A DNA stretch of 64,000 nucleotides from positions 58,910 to 122,909 of the forward strand of contig CAVSJO010000003.1 in the NCBI GenBank assembly GCA_963728445.1. The letters are read 5' to 3'. This document shows positions 52,752 to 60,802 of this stretch, one piece after another. Position 1 is the stretch's first letter. The number at the start of each line of letters is the position of its first letter. The translations under genes and the position numbers were made by a program. The notes under the pieces were generated by a model. The model was not told where the DNA came from and made no database searches. It saw only the letters and a list, made by a program, of their open reading frames with translations. This DNA comes from CAVSJO01 sp963728445. GTDB lineage: Bacteria > Gemmatimonadota > Gemmatimonadetes > Longimicrobiales > RSA9.

Positions 52752-53261
52752 CTAGCGCGGCGCCCGGACCGTCGTGATGACGACCACGCCGTTGGCGCCC
52801 CGGCTCCCGTAGATGGCGGTCGAGCCCGCGTCCTTGAGGACGTCGATTCGCGTGACGTCCCGCGGGTTCACTCCCAGCAGCGCGGACCCGGTCGGACCGT
52901 TCATGATCTGACCGTTGATCACGTACAGCGGCTCGGTGCTGCCCGAGAAGGATGGCGTGCCCCGGATCTGCAGCGAGATGCCGCCGTCGGGATGGTGCAC
53001 GACATGCACTCCGGCCATGCCCTGGACCAGGTCTTCGAAGCTCGTGACCTCACGGTTGAGGTCCCTCGCCCGGACCGACGAGACCGATCCCGTCAGCTCG
53101 TCCGGGTCCTGGGTGCCGTAGCCGACGTGGACCGAGTCGTCCGACGCCGCCTGCGCGTCCGACCCGCCCGCGGGCGGAGCGGACGCGCAGCCCGCCGCAA
53201 GCGAGGTGGACAGGAGAACGATGGACACGTACAGCACGGAGCGGGACGTCTGTGGCTGCAT
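52752..53261 (-). CDS. Stand-alone TonB-receptor plug-domain lipoprotein
   Basis: ATG at 53261, preceded by GGAGAGA, gives 169 residues. A signal with lipobox LAAGCAS precedes a linker and then a complete plug-like domain: TGSVSSVRARDLNREVTSF, SLQIRGTPSFSG, LYVINGQIMNG and RIDVLKDAGSTAIYGSRG. The last part closely resembles the SusC plug encoded next to it. There is no barrel: the stop follows VVVITTVRAPR. The domain cannot form a channel and may act as a surface-linked adaptor, competitor or regulator of SusC-type receptors. It is upstream of and co-oriented with susC. Confidence 0.75.
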   Translation of the reverse strand: MQPQTSRSVLYVSIVLLSTSLAAGCASAPPAGGSDAQAASDDSVHVGYGTQDPDELTGSVSSVRARDLNREVTSFEDLVQGMAGVHVVHHPDGGISLQIRGTPSFSGSTEPLYVINGQIMNGPTGSALLGVNPRDVTRIDVLKDAGSTAIYGSRGANGVVVITTVRAPR

Positions 53262-53515
53262 GATGGTCTCTCCTTCCACTGCCTGAAAGGCAAACCTCAC
53301 GGTCCCCATTCCCACTCGGTACCCGACGGACGACCGACGGGTTCTGCGGCCCGAAGGGGTGCCGAAGACGCCTTCGCCCGGGCCCAGGGCCGATTCCTGG
53401 TCGTCGTCACGTCCACTGCCAGTTCCGAGCCGGCGCAGGTCCATGGGTGTCGAGGTCCGGCGTTCGCGCATCTCCCTTGACGGTCCCCGGCGGTGCGAGC
53501 ATCTTTCTCCCAGCC

Positions 53516-53527
53516 ATCTAGGTATAG
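53516..53527. promoter_or_regulatory. Imperfect dyad upstream of padR
   Basis: TCTAGGTATAGA has inverted TCTA/TAGA ends and includes a TATAGA promoter-like -10 sequence 17 bp upstream of the padR start. Such sites are commonly where PadR proteins repress their operon. Assignment is by position only. Confidence 0.4.
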
Positions 53528-53543
53528 ACGTCTGGGGGAAACC

Positions 53544-53876
53544 ATGACGCGCAACAAGGACGTGCTGCAGGGGACGCTCGCCATGCTCGTGCTGCGCACG
53601 CTGGCCGTGTCCGGGGCGATGCACGGCTACGCGATCACGCAGGAGATCCACGCCCGGTCGGCCAATCTGCTGCGCGTCGAGGAGGGCTCCCTCTACCCGG
53701 CGCTGCACCGGATGGAGCAGGAGGGATGGCTGAAGGGGAGCTGGGGCCGAACGGAGAAGAACCGCCAGGCGCGGTTCTATACGCTGACGCCGGCGGGGCG
53801 CCGGCAGCTGGAGGCGGAGCGGGAGAGCTGGGAGCGCCTGACGGAGGGAGTGGCACGCGTGCTGGCGTACGCCTGA
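53544..53876 (+). CDS. PadR-family transcriptional regulator
   Basis: ATG at 53544, preceded by TGGGGG, gives 110 residues. The winged helix is typical of the ABC-associated PadR group: LQGTLAMLVLRTLAVSGAMHGYAI, then RVEEGSLYPALHRMEQEGWLKG and RFYTLTPAGRRQLEAE. It is encoded 13 bp before a large ADOP permease gene. PadR proteins of this layout repress their own operon. TCTAGGTATAGA, an imperfect dyad just upstream (53516-53527), is a likely site of action. Confidence 0.88.
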   Translation: MTRNKDVLQGTLAMLVLRTLAVSGAMHGYAITQEIHARSANLLRVEEGSLYPALHRMEQEGWLKGSWGRTEKNRQARFYTLTPAGRRQLEAERESWERLTEGVARVLAYA

Positions 53877-53889
53877 GCGGAGCGGACCC

Positions 53890-56565
53890 ATGGCCTGGTA
53901 CCGGCGGATCTGGAACATGATGCGCGGCGAGCGTCTCTCGGGCGACGTCGCACGTGAGCTGTCCTTCCATCTTGCGGAGCTCGCGGACGAGCTGGAATCG
54001 CGGGGGATGAGCCGCGAGGCGGCGGAGCGGGAGGCGGAGCGTCGCTTCGGCAACCCCGTGCTGCAGAAGGAGCGGACGCGGGACGTGGACGTGGTGGTCT
54101 GGCTCGAGTCCCTGGGTCGGGACGTGCGCCTCGCCGCGCGCGGGCTGCTGCGCTCGCCGGGCTTCGCGGCGGTCGCGGTGCTCTCCCTCGCGCTGGGGAT
54201 CGGCGCGAACACGGCGATCTTCAGCCTCACCAACGCGCTGCTCCTGAAGTCGCTCCCGGTCCAGCACCCCGAGCGCATCGTAAAGCTTACGATGGGCGAA
54301 GACGACGACTACTTCACGAACCCGCAGTGGGAGGAGATCCGGGACCGGCAGACGGTATTCTCGGGCGTGCTGGCGCACGGCACGCGGCACCTGAACCTGA
54401 ACGCCGGCGGGCTGGCGCGCCGGGCGCAGACGTCCGTGGTGAGCGGCAGCTTCTTCGGGACGCTGGGCGTGCAACCCGCGGCGGGGCGCCTCTTCCAGCC
54501 GTCGGACGACGTGCGCGGCTGCGGGGGCTCCGCGGTCGTGAGCGCGGGCTTCGCGGAGCGGGAGTACGGCTCGGTCGCAGCGGCGGTCGGCAAGGTGCTG
54601 TCGCCGGAGGGGCATCCGTTCCCCATCATCGGCGTCACGGATCCGGCGTTCGCGGGCATCGAGGTGGGCAGCTCCACGGACCTCTACCTGCCGCTCTGCA
54701 CGCTCGCGATCACGGAGAACGACCCGGCCGCGCTCGACGCGCGCTCGCGCTGGTACCTGCAGGTGCTCGGACGGCTGAAGCCGGGTGTGAGCGCCGGGCA
54801 GGCCGGCGCCGCGATGCGGGCGGCGTCGCCTGCGGTGTTCGAGGCGACGGTGCCGACGGACTGGCCGGCGGACGACCAGGCCTCCTATCGAGCCCGCACC
54901 CTCGACGTCCAGTCTGCGGCGACGGGGCTCTCACCGCTGCGCGAGAGCTACGGCCGGGCGCTGCTGGTCCTCATGGCGATCGTGGGCGTCGTGCTGCTCA
55001 TCGCGTGCGCGAACATCGCCAACCTGCTGCTGGCCCGGGCGGCGGCGCGGCAGCAGGACAGCGCCATCCGTCGGGCGATCGGCGCCGGACGCGGGCGCCT
55101 GGTCCGGCAGCTCCTCACCGAGAGCCTGATGCTGTCGCTGGTGGGGGCGGCGGCCGGCGTGCTGTTCGCCGTGTGGGCGAGCCGGCTGCTCGTGCGCTTC
55201 CTGGCCTCGGGCGAGCGCGACGTCTGGCTGAACCTTTCCCTGGACGGCCGCGTCCTCGGCTTCACGATCGCGGTGGCGGTCCTGACGGGCGTGCTGTTCG
55301 GCATCGTGCCCGCGCTCCGCTCGTCGCGCGCCGACCCGCAGGACACGCTGCGCGGAGGCGGTCGCGGCTTCGTGGGTGGACGGCCCCATCGCATGGGGCG
55401 GGCGCTGGTCGTCGCGCAGGTGGCGCTGTCGATGGCTCTGATCGCGGCCGCCGGGCTGCTGCTCGGCACGTTCCGCACGCTCTCCACACTCGATCCCGGA
55501 TTCGACCGTGAGGGGGTGCTCATCGTCGACGCCGACTTCGCAGGCGCCGACATGACTCCCGAGCGCCGGGAGGCCGCGCGCGCCGAGGTGCTGCGACGGC
55601 TGCGGGGCGCGCCGGGCGTGGCGTCGGCGAGCGTCGCCAAGCTGACTCCGGTCAGCGGCACGTCCTGGAACGAGGAGGTCGACGCGCCGGGCTTCGAGGC
55701 CCAGGACCGGATGGACGCCCTCGCCTTCATGAACCAGGTCGCGCCGGGCTACTTCGCCACCATGGGGACCGCTCTGCTGCAGGGCCGGGACTTCGCTTCG
55801 GGCGACGGCGCCGGATCGGCGCGCGTCGCCATCGTGAACGAGGCGTTCGCCCGCAAGTTCTTCGGCTCCGCGCCGGCCCTCGGCCGCACGTTCCGCACGG
55901 GCCGGGGCGAGCGCGCCAGCGAGCCGATCACGGTGGTCGGCGTGGTGCAGAGCGCGAAGTACCGCTCGCTCACGGAGGACGCGCCGCCGACTGCATACAT
56001 CCCGTTCGGCCAGGGGGAGAGCTGGGGGACGGCGTACTCCTTCGTCGTGCGCGGGACGGGCCGGCCGTCCGCCCTCGCCGCCGGCGCGACGGGGGCCGTC
56101 ACCGGCGTCGACCCGAGCGCGTCCGTCGACCTGACCACCATGGGCGACCGGCTCTCGGCCTCCCTCGTCCGCTCGCGCCTGCTCGCGTCCCTGTCGGGCT
56201 TCTTCGGCCTGCTCGCGCTGCTGCTCTCGGTCATCGGGCTCTACGGCACGATGTCCTACTCCGTGACCCGGCGCCGGGGGGAGATCGGCGTACGCATGGC
56301 CATGGGCGCGGCCGCGCGTCAGGTGGTGCGCATGGTCTTCGGCGAGGCGAGCCGCCTCGTGGCGGCCGGCATCGTCCTCGGCCTCGCCATCGCCCTGGCC
56401 ACGACGCGATTCCTCGGCACCTTCCTCTACGGGCTCGACGCCACCGATCCGACCGTCATGGCCCTCGCCGCCCTCACCCTCGCGGCCGTCGCCGCCGGCG
56501 CGGCCATGCTGCCCGCCCTGCGCGCCGCCCGGCTGCCGCCGATGGCGGCGCTGCGGCAGGAGTAG
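53890..56565 (+). CDS. ADOP-family ABC permease (MacB/FtsX-like), PadR-linked
   Basis: The 891-residue protein has a soluble N-terminal segment typical of ADOP proteins (LSGDVARELSFHLAELADELESRG with FGNP, residues 1-60). Two copies of an FtsX/MacB module follow: helix 1 near GFAAVAVLSLALGIGANTAIFSL, an external domain to about 350, three helices, then a second external domain and three C-terminal helices ending with ALRAARLPPMAALRQE. No ATP-binding domain is encoded here, as is usual for these orphan permeases. The exported substrate is unknown. It starts 13 bp after padR. Confidence 0.88.
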   Translation: MAWYRRIWNMMRGERLSGDVARELSFHLAELADELESRGMSREAAEREAERRFGNPVLQKERTRDVDVVVWLESLGRDVRLAARGLLRSPGFAAVAVLSLALGIGANTAIFSLTNALLLKSLPVQHPERIVKLTMGEDDDYFTNPQWEEIRDRQTVFSGVLAHGTRHLNLNAGGLARRAQTSVVSGSFFGTLGVQPAAGRLFQPSDDVRGCGGSAVVSAGFAEREYGSVAAAVGKVLSPEGHPFPIIGVTDPAFAGIEVGSSTDLYLPLCTLAITENDPAALDARSRWYLQVLGRLKPGVSAGQAGAAMRAASPAVFEATVPTDWPADDQASYRARTLDVQSAATGLSPLRESYGRALLVLMAIVGVVLLIACANIANLLLARAAARQQDSAIRRAIGAGRGRLVRQLLTESLMLSLVGAAAGVLFAVWASRLLVRFLASGERDVWLNLSLDGRVLGFTIAVAVLTGVLFGIVPALRSSRADPQDTLRGGGRGFVGGRPHRMGRALVVAQVALSMALIAAAGLLLGTFRTLSTLDPGFDREGVLIVDADFAGADMTPERREAARAEVLRRLRGAPGVASASVAKLTPVSGTSWNEEVDAPGFEAQDRMDALAFMNQVAPGYFATMGTALLQGRDFASGDGAGSARVAIVNEAFARKFFGSAPALGRTFRTGRGERASEPITVVGVVQSAKYRSLTEDAPPTAYIPFGQGESWGTAYSFVVRGTGRPSALAAGATGAVTGVDPSASVDLTTMGDRLSASLVRSRLLASLSGFFGLLALLLSVIGLYGTMSYSVTRRRGEIGVRMAMGAAARQVVRMVFGEASRLVAAGIVLGLAIALATTRFLGTFLYGLDATDPTVMALAALTLAAVAAGAAMLPALRAARLPPMAALRQE

Positions 56566-56784
56566 GGAGGGCGCACTCCGCCCCGGTGCAGGGTCCCCCT
56601 TCCCCGCCGCCGGCGCGTCCGCCCACGGGACGACGCATCCCGCATCCGTACAATCCCTGCGGCGGCACGGGCCGGCGCCTCGCCGCCCCAAATCCGCACG
56701 CGTGAGCGACTTGGCACGCGCACAGGGGGCCGGCTCGACTCCTGCGCGGGGGGAGATTCGTTTCCCCCTTTCGGCGAGTCGCCC

Positions 56785-59254
56785 ATGTCCGGCTTCCTGG
56801 CGTTGGTACGCCGTACCCTTCGCTCCCTGGCTCGCACGCCCGGATTCGCGCTGGCGGCGGTCGTGACGCTCGCGCTCGGCATCGGCGCCAACACCGCCCT
56901 GTTCAGCCTCGTCGAGGCGACGCTCCTGCGGCCGCTGCCGTACGCGGCGCCCGAGGGCCTGGTGGCGCTGTGGAGCAGCTGGAGCGACTTCCCGCAGACC
57001 TGGGTCTCCTACGACGAGTTCGAAGCCTGGAACGCGCAGATCCACTCCTTCCAGTCGCTGGGACTCTATTCCGAAGGCGCGGCGAGCCTGACCGGCGGCA
57101 CGGAGCCGGAACGCATCCGGATCGGCCGGGTCGACGCCTCCGTCCTCGATATCCTCGGTACTCCCCCCGTACTCGGGCGGACGTTCACCCCCGACGAGGA
57201 CCGCCTCGGCGGCGCCGACGTCGTCCTGATCGGCTACGAGCTCTGGCAGCGGCTCTTCGCCGCGGATCCCATCCGTCCTCGGCCGCACGCTCGAGGTCGA
57301 CGGAGCGCCACGAAAGATGATCGGCGTGATGCCGAGCGGCTTCCTGCTGCCCGTCGACTACGGCGCGCTCGGCGCGACCCAGGCATGGCTGCCCCTGCGC
57401 GCCGACGCGGCTTCGGACGCGGCCTTCCCGGGACCGGGCTTCCCCGCCGGAGGCGGCAGCCACGGCTTCTTCGCCGTCGCGCGACTCCGGCCGGGAGTCA
57501 CCGCGGCCGCCGCGGGCCAGGAGCTGCGTGCGTGGAGCCGCCGCATGACCGCGGAGGACCTCTACCCGAAGAACTGGAACTACGTCGCCACCGCCGTGCC
57601 CATGTCCGACCAGGCGAGGGGCGGCATCCGGCAGGTGCTGTGGGTGCTCTTCGGGGCCGTGTCGCTGGTGCTGCTCATCGCCTGCGCCAACCTCGCGGGG
57701 CTGTTCCTCGTGCGTGGCGAGCGGCGACGCCGCGAGTTCGCGGTCCGCAGCGCGCTCGGCGCCGGGCGCGGTCGGCTGCTCCGCGGGTTCGTCGCGGAAG
57801 CGGCGATCGTGGCCGTGGCGGGCGGATGCCTGGGCGTGTACCTCGCGTCGATCCTCGTCTCCGCGGTCCCGCACTTTGCGCCCACGTCGCTCCCGCGCAT
57901 CGCCGAGGCGCGCATCGACACCTCCGTGCTGGCCTACACCCTCGGCGCGAGTCTCCTCAGCGTGCTGCTCTTCGGCCTCCTGCCCGCGCTCCGGTCCACG
58001 CGTGTCGCGCCGGGCGAGGCCTTGAACGAAGGCGGTCGGGGCGGCACGTCCGGCGCTGCCCGCATGGGCATCCGGCGCGGTCTCGTGGCCGCGCAGGCGG
58101 CCATCGCCGTACTCCTCACCGTCGGCGCGGGGCTGATGGTGGAGTCCGTGTCGCGACTGCTCGCGATCGACCCCGGCCTGCGACCGGACCACGTGCTGAC
58201 GATGCAGCTTTCCGCCCCGTCGGCGATGTACGGAAGCAGCGCCGACGTCGTCCGCTTCTTCGGCGCCGTGCGCGAGGAGGTCGGGACCGTCCCGGCGGTC
58301 CGCGCCGTCGGCGCCGCGAGGCTGCTGCCGCTCGCGTCCGAGATGGGAGACTGGGGCATTGCGGTGGAGGGCTACACGCCGCCGCCGGAGGAGTCGACCA
58401 CGGCGGAGTGGCAGGTGGTCACGGCGGGCTACTTCGAGGCGGCCGGACTGAGGCTCGCGGAGGGGCGGCTGCTGGACGAGCGGGACGGGATGGAGGCGCC
58501 CCTCGCCATGGTGATCAGCGAGCGTCTCGCGGAGAAGTACTTCGCCGGACGGGACCCGCTCGGCTCCCACATCCGGATCGGGGGACGCGACGCGCCTGGA
58601 TACACGGTCGTCGGCGTGGTCGGTGACGTACGGCACAACGCGCTCGACGCCGAGGTCAAGCCGACGTTCTACGCGACGCAGGCACAGTTCGCCGTCTCCC
58701 CCGGCTTCGCGCCGCGCACCATGAGTCTGATGGTCCGCACGGCAGGCGATCCCCGACTCGCCGCCGGCCAGATCCTGCGCGCGATCCGGGGGGTCGACCC
58801 GCGCCTGCCCGTCTCGGAGGTCCGCACGATGCAGCAGGTCGTGGAAGCGTCGATCGCGAGCCCGCGCTTCGGAAGGCTGCTGCTCGGGGCCTTCGCGGCG
58901 CTGGCGCTGCTGCTCACGATCGTCGGGACCTACGGCGTCGTCGCCCAGGTCGTCGCGATGCGGCGGCGTGAGATCGGCATCCGCATGGCCGTGGGCGCCA
59001 GTCCGACCCGCGTCGTGCTGCACGCAATGCGATCGGGCCTGCAGCCGGCCGCGTTCGGGGTCGCCGTCGGGATCCTTCTCGCGCTGGCGCTCGCGCGCGT
59101 GCTCGCGGGACTCGTCTACGGCGTCGCGACCCGCGACCCCCTGACGATCGCCCTCGCCGCCGCGACCGCCCTCGCGATCGCGACGCTGGCGAGCCTCGTC
59201 CCCGCTTCGCGGGCGGCGCTCGTCGACCCCGCCAGCTCGCTGCGGGAGGAGTAG
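56785..59254 (+). CDS. Second ADOP-family ABC permease (frameshifted)
   Basis: ATG at 56785 gives FLALVRRTLRSLARTPGFALAAVVTLALGIGANTALFSLVEA, matching ADOP helix 1, and runs to GYELWQRLFAADP near 57267. There the frame breaks; SVLGRTLEVDGAPRKMIGVMPSGFL continues in the next frame to the stop at 59254 (ALVDPASSLREE). Removing one C from GATCCCATCC (57265-57274) gives about 822 residues with both FtsX modules complete. It lacks the PadR-linked N-terminal extension of the first permease. It is 219 bp downstream on the same strand and may form a second unit. Confidence 0.82.
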
Positions 59255-59412
59255 CCCCGCGGCGCTCCGCTATTTCACGAGGAGTACGACTGGACGCCGA
59301 TCGCGCTGAAGTCCCCTCCAGCTATTCCGGCGCCCAGCTACCGCAGGCATCGTCATGGGTTACGTTGTCGCCGAGCTCCGGCGCTCCTACCTTTTCCGGA
59401 GGGGGTAATGGC

Positions 59413-59982
59413 ATGGAGGCCCATACGGCTGGACGACGCTGGACCTACTCCGAGTTCGCGCGGCTGCCGAGTGAGGGCGGAACGCGTCACGAGATCGTCG
59501 CCGGCGAGCTCGTCGTGACGCCCGCGCCGAGCCCGCGCCACCAGCGTATCGTACGCAGACTGGTCGTGCTCCTTGACGAGTTCGTCCAGACGCACGACCT
59601 CGGAGAGGTCTTCCCCGGGCCCGTGGACGTCCTCCTGGCCGAGGGGGACTACCTGGAGCCGGACGTCCTGTTCGTGCGGCGCAACCGCCTCCCGATCGTG
59701 ACCGATAGAGGGATCGAAGGGCCGCCGGACTTCGTCGTCGAAGTCGCTTCACCGTCCACGAGTGACCGTGATCGCGGGGCCAAGGTGGAACGGTATCGGC
59801 TGTTCGGCGTGCCCGAATACTGGATCGTGGACCCCGACGCACACAGCATCGACGTCTGGTACCTGGCCGAGGGGGCCCTCCAACCGATGACGCGCCTGGG
59901 CGGCGAGCAGGGTTGGGCGCCGAACTCGGACGCCGATCCCGTCCTGTTCGTCGATCTCGAGGAGCTTTTCGCCGGGACGTAA
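59413..59982 (+). CDS. Uma2-family (DUF820) PD-(D/E)XK nuclease-like protein
   Basis: ATG at 59413, after GGAGGGGG, gives 189 residues. The DUF820 pattern is clear: RHEIVAGELVVTPAPSPRHQRI, VLLAEGDYLEPDVLFV with the Asp metal ligand, PPDFVVEVASPSTSDRDRGAKVERY with Glu and Lys of the nuclease core, and GVPEYWIVDPD. These proteins belong to the restriction-endonuclease fold and are frequent in genomes with many mobile elements, but their cellular role is unsettled. The gene appears isolated: the ADOP gene ends 158 bp upstream and the HhH gene is convergent. Confidence 0.85.
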   Translation: MEAHTAGRRWTYSEFARLPSEGGTRHEIVAGELVVTPAPSPRHQRIVRRLVVLLDEFVQTHDLGEVFPGPVDVLLAEGDYLEPDVLFVRRNRLPIVTDRGIEGPPDFVVEVASPSTSDRDRGAKVERYRLFGVPEYWIVDPDAHSIDVWYLAEGALQPMTRLGGEQGWAPNSDADPVLFVDLEELFAGT

Positions 59983-60015
59983 CGCCCTGGCCAGCCGTTG
60001 CCTCGCAGGCGCCCG

Positions 60016-60582
60016 CTACTTGACGCGCGCGTTCTTCACGATCGCCCGGGCGGTCTTCTCGCCGATGCCGGGGATGTGCGTGATGTCGTGCTCGCTGTGG
60101 AACCTCCCGCCGAGCTCCTGGTCGCGGTACTCGATGATCTTCTTCGCGGTGGCGGGGCCGATCCCGAACACGCCGTCCAGCTCCTCGGCGGAAGCCCGGT
60201 TCAGGTCCACCTTGCCGGCCGCCGTGGCGGCGCCGCGCTCCCGGGCGCCGGACCGCCCACCCGGCTCGCCTGCCCACTCGGCGCTGTCGTTCTCCTCGGC
60301 CGTGTCGCGGCTGATCAGCTTGTTGAAGCTGCTCTGCCCCCCATCCGCCAGCGTCTCCTGATAGAGGAGGACCAGGCCGCTGCGGTCGAACTTGTCGAAC
60401 CACTCCTCCCACGTGATCTCCTCGAGCGAGTCGCCGCCCGAGTAGCCGGGAAAGTCCAGCCGGATCAGGCCGGGATCGTCCTCCGTGTGCGTGGACTTCA
60501 CCGTCGACGGCTTCCCGTTCCGCTGCTCCGCCCAGGAGCGGATCCGGTCGTGGTCCGTCGTCATGTATCGTTCTCCTGCCAT
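60016..60582 (-). CDS. Helix-hairpin-helix DNA-binding protein (ComEA-like C-terminus)
   Basis: The 188-residue protein has two parts. Residues 1-110 are acidic and Trp-rich (EEITWEEWFDKFDRSGLVLLYQ) with no recognised domain. A Gly/Ala/Arg linker follows. The C-terminal 65 residues are two HhH motifs: KVDLNRASAEELDGVFGIGPATAKKIIEYRDQ and THIPGIGEKTARAIVKNARVK, as in ComEA. There is no signal or membrane segment, so this is a cytoplasmic DNA-binding protein, unlike ComEA itself. The N-terminal half resembles small proteins that act on chromatin-like or Ku-type DNA repair contexts only loosely, so no function is claimed. An alternative start at 60564 is possible. Confidence 0.75.
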   Translation of the reverse strand: MAGERYMTTDHDRIRSWAEQRNGKPSTVKSTHTEDDPGLIRLDFPGYSGGDSLEEITWEEWFDKFDRSGLVLLYQETLADGGQSSFNKLISRDTAEENDSAEWAGEPGGRSGARERGAATAAGKVDLNRASAEELDGVFGIGPATAKKIIEYRDQELGGRFHSEHDITHIPGIGEKTARAIVKNARVK

Positions 60583-60666
60583 GCTCGCCTCCTCTGCCGG
60601 ATTGCGACGTCGCCGCAGCCTGTCGCGCGGATCGTCCGCGTGCCGACGCAGCCCCGTACGTGCCCG

Positions 60667-60701
60667 AAAAAAGGCGGCCCCGGGATGCCTCCCGCGGCCG
60701 C
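60667..60701 (-). terminator. Rho-independent terminator of the PD40/DUF6090 operon
   Basis: On the minus strand GCGGCCGCGGGA, loop GGCA and TCCCGGGGCCGC form a 12-bp stem with one mismatch, followed by CCTTTTTT. It lies about 100 bp beyond the stop at 60803 and upstream of the HhH gene. This is a strong intrinsic terminator. Confidence 0.85.
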
Positions 60702-60802
60702 TTCGCGAATCCTGTAACGTGTTCTGCGCAAGTGCCTTGCCACCGCCGATGCCGTCCTCGAACGGCCGGTGCAGGCCGAGCGGGCGACCGGGTGGATAGC
60801 GC

